A stretch of 64,000 bases of DNA from Rhodothermus bifroesti (GTDB taxonomy: Bacteria > Bacteroidota > Rhodothermia > Rhodothermales > Rhodothermaceae): positions 62,001-126,000 of the forward strand of contig NZ_JAGKTL010000003.1 of NCBI RefSeq assembly GCF_017908595.1, in the 5' to 3' direction. Each line of letters opens with the position of its first letter. The first letter of the stretch is position 1. The position numbers were made by a program, and so were the translations under genes. A model generated the notes under the pieces. The model ran no database searches. It worked only from the letters and a program-made list of their open reading frames with translations, and was not told the origin of the DNA. This document shows, piece by piece, positions 17,327-25,465 of the stretch.

Positions 17327-17755
17327 GTGGCACACGCAAAAGCAGGCGACCACGTCAAGGTCCACTACACCGGTCGTCTTAGCGACGGCACCGTTTTCGA
17401 CTCTTCCCGCGATCGCGAACCGCTCGAGTTCACGCTAGGCATCGGCGAAGTGATTCCGGGATTTGAGCAAGCGGTTTTGGGCATGGAGCCCGGTGAAACC
17501 AAAACCGTCACCATTCCAGCTGAGGAAGCCTACGGCCCTCGCCGTGAAGATATGATCATCGAGGTTAGCCGCGACCAGGTGGCTCCTGGTCTGCAGCTTG
17601 CCATAGGCCAGCAGCTTCAACTGCGGCTGCAAGATGGCCGCGTGATTCCAGTGGTTGTGGCTGACCTAAGCGAGGAGACGGTAACGATCGACGCTAATCA
17701 CCCACTGGCCGGTGAAGACCTGACCTTTGAAATCGAGCTGGTGGCCATAGCCTAA
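17327..17755 (+). CDS. FKBP-type peptidyl-prolyl isomerase, SlyD-like
   Basis: 142 aa cytosolic prolyl isomerase and chaperone. VKVHYTGRLSDGTVFDSS opens the FKBP fold, and LGIGEVIPGFEQAVLGMEPG is the second core motif. An inserted IF-type chaperone flap follows (about residues 65-120), then HPLAGEDLTFEIELVAI closes the FKBP fold. The histidine-rich metal-binding tail of E. coli SlyD is absent. The start is GTG at 17327, chosen because CAGGAGCG sits about 8 bases upstream. It is monocistronic, with a strong terminator 45 bases after the stop. Confidence 0.93.
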   Translation: MAHAKAGDHVKVHYTGRLSDGTVFDSSRDREPLEFTLGIGEVIPGFEQAVLGMEPGETKTVTIPAEEAYGPRREDMIIEVSRDQVAPGLQLAIGQQLQLRLQDGRVIPVVVADLSEETVTIDANHPLAGEDLTFEIELVAIA

Positions 17756-17798
17756 GGCAACAGCTGCAACATGCGGGCGTCATTGGGTTAAACCGAGA

Positions 17799-17831
17799 AA
17801 CGCCGGTCACCAACAAGGCCGGCGTTTTTTT
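17799..17831 (+). terminator. Rho-independent terminator after FKBP gene
   Basis: AACGCCGG/CCGGCGTT stem with a 12-base loop followed by seven T residues. Confidence 0.85.
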
Positions 17832-17891
17832 GCGTTGCAAAAACCATCCAAACTTCACAAAACCGGCGTATCCCTGCTTTGCATTAAGCGT

Positions 17892-17914
17892 TAACTTAGA
17901 TTGAATCTAAGTTA
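17892..17914. promoter_or_regulatory. 23-bp perfect palindrome before a small unknown gene
   Basis: TAACTTAGATT-G-AATCTAAGTTA has perfect 11-bp arms with a one-base centre and ends 16 bases before the ATG at 17931. The length and symmetry are those of an operator for a dimeric repressor (DtxR/MntR-, MarR- or Fur-sized). A weaker relative matching 13 of the central 17 positions sits at 4154-4170 before the PhzF-family gene. The regulator is not identified. Confidence 0.5.
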
Positions 17915-17930
17915 TGTTGTCCATAGGGCG

Positions 17931-18221
17931 ATGCACATACTGGAAGCATTTCGGAAGGCGGCACCGGAAGGATTTACGTTTCATTTGCTTCCTGGAAAGG
18001 GGCGCTACAAATACTATCTAGAAGGGAAGGGTTCTCGCTTAGGTGTGTTGTTTGAAGACACGCTAAATGTTTACTATGAGTGGTTGACCGAAGAAGGCGA
18101 GCCCGTACCCTACGGACCCGAGCTGCGCTATAAATGGTTTGCCAAACATGAGCTAGCGCAATTGATTTTGCAGGGGGTGTGGGAGGTTACGGAAGCACCT
18201 TCCGAGGTGGTCTCCGCTTAA
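17931..18221 (+). CDS. Hypothetical protein (96 aa)
   Basis: Starts MHILEAFRKAAPEGFTFHLL and continues with KGRYKYYLEGKGSRLGVLF and YEWLTEEGEPVPYGPELRYK, a compact alpha/beta-looking soluble protein without signal peptide or membrane segment. An in-frame TTG at 17901 would add ten residues but would lie inside the 23-bp palindrome, so ATG 17931 is preferred; no clear Shine-Dalgarno is visible for either. The stop overlaps the smc stop by four bases in convergent arrangement. I do not recognise the family. Confidence 0.65.
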   Translation: MHILEAFRKAAPEGFTFHLLPGKGRYKYYLEGKGSRLGVLFEDTLNVYYEWLTEEGEPVPYGPELRYKWFAKHELAQLILQGVWEVTEAPSEVVSA

Positions 18222-21200
18222 CGGCCTACCAGTTCAGCAGCTTCTTGCAGGCGTACGCCCACCAGTGTGGAAACCCCAGGTTCTTGCATGGTTACGCCGT
18301 AGAGGCGATCGGCCAGTTCCATGGTGCGCAGGTTATGCGTCACCAAGATAAACTGCGTGTGGTCTGCAAAGCTGCGCAGCAGACGCATAAAGCGCTCGAT
18401 GTTGGCCTCGTCCAGTGGCGCATCGACTTCATCGAGGATGCAGAAAGGGCTAGGTTTGGTCAGGTAGAGCGCAAAGAGGAGGGCAATGGCCGTCAGCGCC
18501 TTTTCCCCACTGGAGAGCTGGGCTAGGGTGCTAGGGCGCTTGCCGCGTGGTCGGGCTAGAATTTCGATAGGTGATTCTAGCGGATCGTTGGGGTCCAGCA
18601 GCTTGAGATCGGCTGCAGCGTCATCGCCAAAAAGCTGACGAAAGAGCTGTTGGAAGTTGCGTCGAATAGTTTCGAACGTTTCCAAAAAACGTTTGACTGC
18701 CGTTTGATTGATTTCCCCGATTGTGGTCTGTAGGGTTGCTTCGGCCGATTCCAGGTCTTGCTGTTGGGCAAGCAGAAAATCCAGTCGCGTTTTTTCTTGG
18801 TCGTATTGCTCTAAGGCGAGCTCATTCACAACGCCTAAGGTTTCAAGGCGGCGTCGAAGTCTTTCGACTTCTTCGCGGGCCTGGCCTGCATTGAAGTCGC
18901 TTGGGGGATCGGGCAGCTGATGGGGGTTGTCAATACCCAGGTGCTCCCGGCTATGGACCAGGAGCCCCTCAAGGCGCGTGCGCGCTTCGGTCAGACGCAG
19001 ATCGTATTGCTGTGCTTGTTGCTGTGCCTCTTCGTAGGCTCGGCGCAGTTCACGGAGTTGTCGTTCGAGGCGTTCGGCAGCCGCGCGTAGTTCCAGCGTG
19101 TGGGTGCGCAAGCGCTGCACTTCGGCTTCGATGGGCGGTTGGGCAGTGTTCAAAGCTTCCTGTTCTTGCCGGACAGCTTCACGTCGGTCCTGATCTTCGC
19201 GAAGGCGCTGCGTCCATTGCGCCAGCTGGTGCGCAAGTTCTTGTTGCCGACGGTGCAGACCATCCAGGCGCTGCTTTATTTGCCGGCGTTCTTGTTCCAA
19301 ATTTTCCTGGCGATTTCGGGCTTCAGCTGCTCGGAGCTGCACCTGGCTTAGCTGTTCCATGGCTGCGTGGTAAGCCTCTTCGGCTTGGCGAAACTGGCCT
19401 TCTGCTTCTTCGAGTGCTGCTTGGTAGCGGCGCAGGTCCAACTCGGCTTGATGTACCTTTTCCTGCTGAGTTGCCAGTGCAGCTTCAAGGGCAGTTTGTT
19501 CTTTGCTGAGTTCGTTTGCGCGCTTTTTTAGTGCCTCGGAACGGTGCCTATGGTTTTCCTGCTCGATGTTCAGACGCAGCAGGTGTTGTTCTTGAATCCG
19601 TAGGGTTTGTTCAGCTTTTTGCAAAGCGTTGTGCTGCTGTTCGAGCGGGAGGTTTTGCAGGGTTTGGGTCAAGCGCTGCATGGCTTGCTGCAGACGTGCC
19701 CGTTCTTCTTCCAGCACCTGCTGCTCTTGGCGCAACGCTGCCAGGCGGTCGCGGTGATCTAAGCGGCTGCTAAAAGAAGCGCGGGGAGGCTGGGTGCTGC
19801 CTCCATGCCACCAGCCCCGGCTATCGATCCATTCCCCTGAAGGGGTGAAAAAGCGTGCCGGAGCAGGGGTGGCTAGGGCGGCCTGGCGTGCGGCTTCGAG
19901 ATCGTCCACCAGGTAGGTGTGGTGCAAAAGTAAAGCCGCCAGTGTGCGCAGCTCAGGGCGGGCTAGCCGTACGTGTGCAAGTAATGGCTGGGCACCGGGT
20001 AGCTCAAGAGGCAGGGGTGGAGGAGAGAGGCGTTCCAAGATGATGAACGTCGCGCGACCCTTTTGGGCATTGCCGAGTAGATCCAGTGCGCGTTGGGCCT
20101 CGGCTTCGGTAGCGACTACAATCCAGGTGGCGCGTTCGCCAAGAGCCGCCTCCAGGGCCGGCTGCAGCTCAGGAGCAATGCCCAGCACGTCGGCTACGGT
20201 TTCCAGTGGGGCATTGGACCATCCCGGCGTGCGTGCCAGAAAGGGTACAGCATCGGGGAAGGATTCATATGCCGAAAGCAACCCTTCCAGTAGGCGGATT
20301 TCCGCCAAGACAGCTTCGCGGCGGCGCTCTACGTGATGGAGCTGCTGGCGATGCGCTTCATAGGCGGCTTGGAGTTGCTCCTGTTGGGTTTGTAAGGTAG
20401 CCAGTTCCTCTCTTAGGATTTCAAGCTGCTGCCGTGCTGCTGCCTGCTGGGCGCTTAGTTGGTGCTGTTGCGCCTCGAGGTCCTGGAGCTGACGGGTGAT
20501 GGTCGCGCGTTCCGTTTCGATGCGCTTGCACTCTTGTTCTAAAAATTCACGCTGGTTGCTAAGGCGATCCAGCTGCCGTTGGGCTTCATGTAGGGTTTGC
20601 TCGGCTTGCTGCAGCTGGCGCCGCGCTTGGTGCACAGCTGACTGCCGCTGCGTCAAGATCGATTGGGCTGTTTCGCGGGCTTGGATGGCTTTTTGCAGTT
20701 CGGTCTCCGCTTGCTGGCGCTGGGGGATTGCCTCTTGAAGGGCTGCTTCGACCGTCGCAAGGCTCTGTTGCAGCTGCGCTTCAAGGCGGCGAGCTTCGGC
20801 CAGTTCTTGTTCAAAGCGCGATTTTTCACGCCGCGCGTTCGCAAGGCGTTCTTCCAGCAAACGCGTTTCACTTTCCAGTGCTTGAAGCTGGCCTTGCAGG
20901 TTGCGCTGTTGAGCTAAGGCAGCCTCGAGCGCACTTTCTACTTGGGCAAGCTGTTGACGAAGGGTTTCCTGCTCGGCCTCTAAGGCTGCGTAGCGCGTGC
21001 GGATCTCACGCAAGCGCTGCTGAGCCTCCTGATGTGCGTTGCTAAGCGCATCGATCTGTAGGCGGAGTTGTTCATAATCATGACGCACGAGCGCCTGCTC
21101 TAGCGCTCGCAGCGCTTCACGATGGCGGCGGTACCGCTCAGCCCGATCGGCTTGCCGCTTGAGCGTATCAACCTGGCGCTGGACTTCTTCGATCACGTCA

Positions 21201-21775
21201 CGCAAACGCGCTAGGTCGCCCCGCGTAGCTTCAAGCTTACGGAGCGTTTGCGTACGACGAAGTTTATAGCGGGTGATACCAGCAGCTTCTTCAAAAAGGT
21301 GGCGGCGATCTTGGGCATTGTCTGAGAGAATCTCTTCAATCATCTTGAGCTCAATGACCGAGTAGGCACCAGCGCCCATACCGGTGTCCATAAAGAGCTC
21401 CTGGATGTCACGCAGGCGACAGACCGTACCGTTGAGGAGATACTCTGACTCACCAGAGCGATAAAGCCGCCGGCCAATGGTGACCTCACTGTAGTGCAGG
21501 GGGAGCACGCCACGCGTGTTTTCGACCGTGAGCAAGACTTCGGCCATGCCAACAGGCTTACGGCGTGCTGTGCCGTTAAAAATCACATGCTCCATGCGCT
21601 CGGACCGGAGTACACGGGCCCGTTGCTCCCCAATGACCCAACGAACCGCATCGACCAGATTCGACTTGCCGCAGCCGTTGGGTCCAACAATAGCCGTAAT
21701 GCCGGGGTCAAAGTACAAAACTGTCCGATCAGCAAAACTTTTAAATCCCTGCAGTTCGAGCTTGCTGAGGTACAT
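18218..21775 (-). CDS. smc: Chromosome segregation ATPase SMC
   Basis: 1185 aa, the usual bacterial SMC length. It is the core of condensin, which loops and segregates the chromosome. Walker A is GPNGCGKSN (residues 31-39) with VDAVRWVIGEQ following. Two long coiled coils (about 165-500 and 665-1000, very rich in Gln, Glu, Arg, Leu) flank the globular hinge (about 510-650). The C-terminal head has the signature LSSGEKALTAIALL and Walker B FCILDEVDAPLDEAN. AGGAG lies about 14 bases upstream of the start. scpA/scpB are not in the window. Confidence 0.96.
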   Translation of the reverse strand: MYLSKLELQGFKSFADRTVLYFDPGITAIVGPNGCGKSNLVDAVRWVIGEQRARVLRSERMEHVIFNGTARRKPVGMAEVLLTVENTRGVLPLHYSEVTIGRRLYRSGESEYLLNGTVCRLRDIQELFMDTGMGAGAYSVIELKMIEEILSDNAQDRRHLFEEAAGITRYKLRRTQTLRKLEATRGDLARLRDVIEEVQRQVDTLKRQADRAERYRRHREALRALEQALVRHDYEQLRLQIDALSNAHQEAQQRLREIRTRYAALEAEQETLRQQLAQVESALEAALAQQRNLQGQLQALESETRLLEERLANARREKSRFEQELAEARRLEAQLQQSLATVEAALQEAIPQRQQAETELQKAIQARETAQSILTQRQSAVHQARRQLQQAEQTLHEAQRQLDRLSNQREFLEQECKRIETERATITRQLQDLEAQQHQLSAQQAAARQQLEILREELATLQTQQEQLQAAYEAHRQQLHHVERRREAVLAEIRLLEGLLSAYESFPDAVPFLARTPGWSNAPLETVADVLGIAPELQPALEAALGERATWIVVATEAEAQRALDLLGNAQKGRATFIILERLSPPPLPLELPGAQPLLAHVRLARPELRTLAALLLHHTYLVDDLEAARQAALATPAPARFFTPSGEWIDSRGWWHGGSTQPPRASFSSRLDHRDRLAALRQEQQVLEEERARLQQAMQRLTQTLQNLPLEQQHNALQKAEQTLRIQEQHLLRLNIEQENHRHRSEALKKRANELSKEQTALEAALATQQEKVHQAELDLRRYQAALEEAEGQFRQAEEAYHAAMEQLSQVQLRAAEARNRQENLEQERRQIKQRLDGLHRRQQELAHQLAQWTQRLREDQDRREAVRQEQEALNTAQPPIEAEVQRLRTHTLELRAAAERLERQLRELRRAYEEAQQQAQQYDLRLTEARTRLEGLLVHSREHLGIDNPHQLPDPPSDFNAGQAREEVERLRRRLETLGVVNELALEQYDQEKTRLDFLLAQQQDLESAEATLQTTIGEINQTAVKRFLETFETIRRNFQQLFRQLFGDDAAADLKLLDPNDPLESPIEILARPRGKRPSTLAQLSSGEKALTAIALLFALYLTKPSPFCILDEVDAPLDEANIERFMRLLRSFADHTQFILVTHNLRTMELADRLYGVTMQEPGVSTLVGVRLQEAAELVGR

Positions 21776-22072
21776 GGTTTGCCCTTTCTCCTAGGAAAGC
21801 CGCCCAAAATAATGCTTCTTGAATCCTATAGCAAGGTAGGCCACCGAGCAACGCTATCCTGAAAAACATCACTAGCATAAGCCGATTGGCTGAAAGTTCA
21901 AAATGGCTTGCTAGCGGCTAGATCGTCCGCTTAAGGATCGCGTTCCCGCGCTTGAGGCGCAGCTCCAGGAGCATTCCCCAAAAGCTCCGGTGCTGAAGTT
22001 TGCGTCGCAGCCTTTGGGCGTTCACGAGGTTAGTGTTCTGAATATGCACGCTGCCGCTTGTTGCTCGGCATT
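21776..22072. other. Intergenic region with a coding-like scrap
   Basis: Between smc and the CARF-HEPN gene. On the plus strand the frame from 21915 stays open through the gap and reads like protein (RLDRPLKDRVPALEAQLQEH, then SPKAPVLKFASQPLGVHEV), with no start codon or ribosome site and a TAG just before it. It may be the eroded 3' part of a lost gene. No hairpin terminator for the CARF-HEPN gene and no promoter for smc stood out. Confidence 0.3.
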
Positions 22073-23275
22073 CTATCCAGAGGAAGGGCTTGCGGCTTCA
22101 TCGGCCTGGCGCGTAATCCACGCTGCTGTCTTTTGGACTACTTCACGCGCGTTTTTATAAAGCTTATCCTCAGCTATAGGATGAGGACGCATGCCGCCGT
22201 GATTGATGTCGTTACGTATGTTGCTGAGCGTATTCCACAACTCGGCCAGCTCACGCTCTTCGGCCGAGTATTGATCGCACTGGTTTTTATCTTGCAGCCC
22301 CCTGCTGAGTGCTCCTAGGCAGCGTTCGAGCGCTTCTCGTTTTTCACACGGATTTTCCCCTCGATCTAAGGCATATCGGGTGACGACCGCCTCCCGGGCT
22401 GTGGTGACCGCTTGCTGCACCAGGTCAAAGTCCAGCATGAGCTGGATTAAGGCGGCTTGGCTTTTGAGACCTTCACGTGTGGATGGATGGGCTGCGCCTA
22501 GAGGACGAATGCGCTTTTGGGTTTGGTCGAGCAGTACACCTAAGGGACGCAGCGAAGGAAGCGTCTGGACGTCCTGCTGCACCTTGTCCAAAGCCTCAAG
22601 CAGCTGTGGGGCAAGCTCTTGGTGCACCTGCTGGATCCGAACCAACTGAAGCCCTTGGGCAAAACGCTTCAAAGAAGATGCTGCCTTAGCAGCAAACTTT
22701 GCGCGTTTTGCGTTAGGGGTTAAGTAGGTGGTTTTGTGAACATCTTTTATTAAATCGGCTAGGTCCTTACTCTGACCGTAGTGCACAAACTGGTGAACGG
22801 CCACGCTCCAATTGATGAGCTGAACAAACGGCATTAAGTCGAAAACGGGCACCTCGCCAGTTGCTGCGTCTCTGGCCTCGAAAGCGCCGTAAACGATATG
22901 TTCGATCTGGACTGACCGAACGGTGCGCAAGAAGTACGCCGCAGCCAGCGCCAGCATGGGCTGCGTGCGAAAGCTATGCGTCACGTCGACAATCAGGGTA
23001 GCGCCTTCAGGCACATGCTCGGTAAGTACCGTGAAAAGCTCCCAAAGCTCTTCCTCGGTTTTTCCTGAAGGAATAGAAATGGCTTCAAAGGAGTCGCTAA
23101 GCGCTGCGCTATGTTTTTGGGCTGCCTCTGGGGTGCAGAGGATCAGCACCCGATCGGGCCCAAAGAAGTGCTGAGCCGCTTCATGAAAGTAAGGTGTTTC
23201 GTAAATCTGTCCGTTGTATTGGTACCGACAACGCTGATAGTCGCCAGCACCAAGGAAAGAAATTTGAATACGCAT
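22073..23275 (-). CDS. CARF-HEPN CRISPR-associated RNase-like protein (Csx1/TM1812 superfamily)
   Basis: 400 aa. The N-terminus MRIQISFLGAGDYQRCRY and the motif VDVTHSFRTQP (residues 96-106) match the CARF (Rossmann-like) ligand-binding domain of TIGR02221/TM1812-type Cas proteins. A helical middle (about 155-330) leads to IRNDINHGG, whose R354-x4-H359 is the catalytic motif of HEPN ribonucleases. Family knowledge: type III CRISPR effectors make cyclic oligoadenylate that binds CARF and switches on HEPN RNA cutting. No cas10, other cas gene or array is present in this window, so here it is an orphan. It lies at the 3' side of tRNA-Leu, a common integration position. Confidence 0.8.
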   Translation of the reverse strand: MRIQISFLGAGDYQRCRYQYNGQIYETPYFHEAAQHFFGPDRVLILCTPEAAQKHSAALSDSFEAISIPSGKTEEELWELFTVLTEHVPEGATLIVDVTHSFRTQPMLALAAAYFLRTVRSVQIEHIVYGAFEARDAATGEVPVFDLMPFVQLINWSVAVHQFVHYGQSKDLADLIKDVHKTTYLTPNAKRAKFAAKAASSLKRFAQGLQLVRIQQVHQELAPQLLEALDKVQQDVQTLPSLRPLGVLLDQTQKRIRPLGAAHPSTREGLKSQAALIQLMLDFDLVQQAVTTAREAVVTRYALDRGENPCEKREALERCLGALSRGLQDKNQCDQYSAEERELAELWNTLSNIRNDINHGGMRPHPIAEDKLYKNAREVVQKTAAWITRQADEAASPSSG

Positions 23276-23429
23276 ACGCCTACTGGAGGCGGGTGGATTT
23301 GTAGGGAATGCCGAGTGTTGTTAATGGCGGTTTTGCGTTTGTGGACAAAATAATCAAAATTGCGCACTGTAGGATTTACCCCTATGCCCGCGAGCAGGTC
23401 ACTAGGCACTTCGGGTAGTTGTCCACATC

Positions 23430-23546
23430 ATGGAGGTGTATTTCTTAGCCAAAGACACGTCTCAAGGGTGGCGCGTTAGTCCAGAGCATTTCAGCGAACT
23501 GTTTAAAAACGCGCTTTGCCCCACAGGTAAGGCTGAAGGGTCATGA
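23430..23546 (+). pseudogene. 38-codon coding-like fragment ending at tRNA-Leu
   Basis: ATG at 23430 opens MEVYFLAKDTSQGWRVSPEH then FSELFKNALCPTGKAEGS and stops 14 bases before the tRNA-Leu 3' end. The composition is protein-like and reads as the N-terminus of a longer protein that has been cut off, but no good ribosome site is visible. It could equally be chance. The surrounding 285 bases (23276-23560) otherwise hold only two DnaA-box-like 9-mers, TGTGGACAA at 23340-23348 and TTGTCCACA at 23419-23427, in opposite orientation. Confidence 0.3.
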
Positions 23547-23559
23547 AGCGATGCTTAAG

Positions 23560-23644
23560 TGCCCGGGGAGGGACTCGAACCCCCACGGCCCCGAGGGCCA
23601 CGTGATTTTGAGTCACGTGCGTCTACCGATTCCGCCACCCGGGC
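23560..23644 (-). tRNA. tRNA-Leu (anticodon CAA)
   Basis: 85 nt on the minus strand with a long variable arm, as expected for class II tRNAs. The acceptor is GCCCGGG/CCCGGGC, and the anticodon stem CGTGA/TCACG holds loop CTCAAAA (anticodon CAA, reads UUG). The variable arm is built on GGCCC/GGGCC, and the T arm has GGTTCGAGTCC. The discriminator is A at 23560; CCA is not encoded. Confidence 0.94.
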
Positions 23645-23725
23645 AGATCTGCCGCAGTGAACCTTCATCCCAAAGTTTCGGTTTCGGAGGGCGCACATTT
23701 TTCTGCGCAGCCTTTAGCGAGCGCG

Positions 23726-24397
23726 TTATTCTGCACGATTCGGGGGGTTCCAGCGGCGTGCAGCTTCAAGTAAAGCCATCACTTCTTCGTCGCTGACCGG
23801 GCGGAAGTCCTCGTACCACTGACCGACGGCTACAAAGTCTTCGGGCATTGCCACGCAAACCAGGTCGTCCACTTCGGTCTCGAGCATCTCGGCTGTTTCG
23901 GGAGCACAGACGCCGGCGGCCAGCACAATCCGGCGGGGTTGCTGCAGGCGTAGTGCGCGCACGGCTGCGAGCGCTGTTGCCCCGGTAGCCAGGCCGTCAT
24001 CGACCACAATCACCGTCCGGTTGCGCACTTCAGGGAGAGGTTGGTTCCCTTGGTAGCGTTGCATGCGGCGCTCCAACTCTTGCTGTGCCTGCCGAGCGAG
24101 TTGACGGGCTTCTTCCGGGGTAATACCCAGGGCGTGTAAGGCATGCGCATAAAAAAAGGCGATGCCTCCAGGGGCGACGGCCCCGATGGCCAGCTCAGGC
24201 TGTTGTGGTGCACCGATTTTGCAAGCGACAAGAACGCCCAGTGGTGCCTGAAGGGCTTGGGCAATTTCGTAGGCGACCACTACGCCGCCACGCGGCAGTC
24301 CCAGCACGAGTGGGGCCTCGGCCCGATAAGGCAACAGGTGCTGTGCCAGTTGTCGGCCGGCGTCGGAGCGATCGCGGAAGCGAACAAAAGCAGTCAT
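23726..24397 (-). CDS. Phosphoribosyltransferase-domain protein
   Basis: 223 aa from ATG 24397 (MTAFVRFRDRSDAGRQLAQH); the frame is open further upstream but that part does not resemble the family. The type I PRTase fold is clear: LVLGLPRGGVVVAYEIAQAL at the start and the PRPP loop VIVVDDGLATGATALAA mid-protein. This is the widely distributed uncharacterised PRTase group that begins with FRDRxxAGRxLA; substrates are unknown. It is divergent from archease with 45 bases between starts, so they may share control sequences. No membrane segment or signal peptide. Confidence 0.82.
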   Translation of the reverse strand: MTAFVRFRDRSDAGRQLAQHLLPYRAEAPLVLGLPRGGVVVAYEIAQALQAPLGVLVACKIGAPQQPELAIGAVAPGGIAFFYAHALHALGITPEEARQLARQAQQELERRMQRYQGNQPLPEVRNRTVIVVDDGLATGATALAAVRALRLQQPRRIVLAAGVCAPETAEMLETEVDDLVCVAMPEDFVAVGQWYEDFRPVSDEEVMALLEAARRWNPPNRAE

Positions 24398-24442
24398 GTT
24401 GCGCGTATGATGGCAGCAGCCACGCGTTAGGGGTTGGGAGTC

Positions 24443-24874
24443 ATGGCACAAGATACGCCATCCTGGTTTCGAGAGCTCGACCATACGGCCGACACGGGTA
24501 TTGAGGTTTGGGCCGACGGTTTGGCAGTGCTTTTTGAGCGGGCAGCCTGGGGGTTGTTTGCGATCATTACCGATCCCGAAAGCGTCGTACCTCGGGAGGC
24601 GATGGCTTTTACGGTGGAAGCACCGGACGTGCAGGCGCTTTTGGTGCGTTGGCTCTCGGAATTAAACTATGAGCACATTACCAAACATTGGGTCTTTTCA
24701 CGGTTTGCTGTGCAGCAGCTTAGCGAGCAGCAGCTGCAAGCTCTGGCATGGGGTGAGCCCATTGATCCTAAGCGGCATCCCATTTATACCGAAGTGAAGG
24801 CCATTACCTACCACGGACTGATTTTGCAACACCAAAATGGGCAGTGGTATGCTCGAATTATTTTCGATCTTTGA
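24443..24874 (+). CDS. Archease family protein
   Basis: 143 aa from ATG 24443, with GGGAG immediately upstream; an in-frame TTG at 24434 would add three residues. Family motifs are LDHTADTGIEVWADGLAVLF at the N-terminus, VKAITYHGL in the last third, and the closing ARIIFDL. The conserved acidic residues of the metal site are in the first motif (D and H of LDHTAD) and the final D. Archease is the activator of the RNA ligase RtcB, used in tRNA splicing or RNA repair. rtcB is not in this window, so the partner must be elsewhere or absent. The asparaginase-like gene follows after 37 bases. Confidence 0.88.
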   Translation: MAQDTPSWFRELDHTADTGIEVWADGLAVLFERAAWGLFAIITDPESVVPREAMAFTVEAPDVQALLVRWLSELNYEHITKHWVFSRFAVQQLSEQQLQALAWGEPIDPKRHPIYTEVKAITYHGLILQHQNGQWYARIIFDL

Positions 24875-24911
24875 CTGACGGACAAGCAGTTCTAGTACGG
24901 CAGCGATCGAT

Positions 24912-25394
24912 ATGGACGTGAAAATCTTCACCACCGGTGGTACGATCGATAAAGTGTACTTCGATGCGCAGAGCGTCTACGAGGTAGGCGATCCACAGAT
25001 TGTAGACATCCTGCACGAGGCCAATGTTACGCTTACGTGGGACCTAGAGACGCTTTTCCGAAAGGATAGTTTGGAATTGACCGATGAAGACCGGGCGTTT
25101 ATTGTAGAAAAAGTGCGGCAAGAGCCTTGTGCGCGTATTCTCATTACGCACGGTACCGATACCATGATTGAAACCGCCCGGGCGTTGCAAGGCATTCGGG
25201 ATAAGACGATTGTGCTGGTTGGGTCGTTGAGTCCAGCCCGTTTTAAGCGGAGTGATGCCGAGTTTAATATTGGTTTTGCCCTGGCCGCTGTGCAGACTCT
25301 ACCACCAGGCGTGTACATTGCGATGAACGGTCGCATTTTTACGCCCGAGCGCGTTCGGAAAAACCGGGAGGCCAACCGCTTTGAAGCTATTTAA
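24912..25394 (+). CDS. Single-domain L-asparaginase-like protein
   Basis: 160 aa, half the length of a normal L-asparaginase. It covers only the N-terminal amidohydrolase domain. FTTGGTID (residues 6-13) gives the first catalytic threonine and ITHGTDTM (78-85) gives the second Thr-Asp pair. VGSLSPARFKRSDAEFNIG supplies a lysine in the expected region. The C-terminal domain, which contributes residues across the intimate dimer in the full-length enzyme, is missing. Stand-alone proteins of this kind are known as asparaginase-domain proteins of uncertain activity. The sequence after the stop has no continuing frame that resembles the missing half. Confidence 0.85.
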   Translation: MDVKIFTTGGTIDKVYFDAQSVYEVGDPQIVDILHEANVTLTWDLETLFRKDSLELTDEDRAFIVEKVRQEPCARILITHGTDTMIETARALQGIRDKTIVLVGSLSPARFKRSDAEFNIGFALAAVQTLPPGVYIAMNGRIFTPERVRKNREANRFEAI

Positions 25395-25465
25395 CGGGAA
25401 CGAACCGTGTAGCTTCCGGGTGTGAGCCCACTGGCGAAGGCAACCGCTTATGTAGCAGCTCACCC

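Noticed and set aside
23340-23427. Replication origin from two DnaA-like 9-mers (plus one perfect box at 39652)
   Set aside because: Too few boxes, no AT-rich unwinding element, no dnaA, dnaN or gidA nearby.
23276-23560. Attachment-site duplicate of the tRNA-Leu 3' end
   Set aside because: I looked for a second copy of the tRNA 3' sequence between 21.8 and 23.6 kb and saw none.
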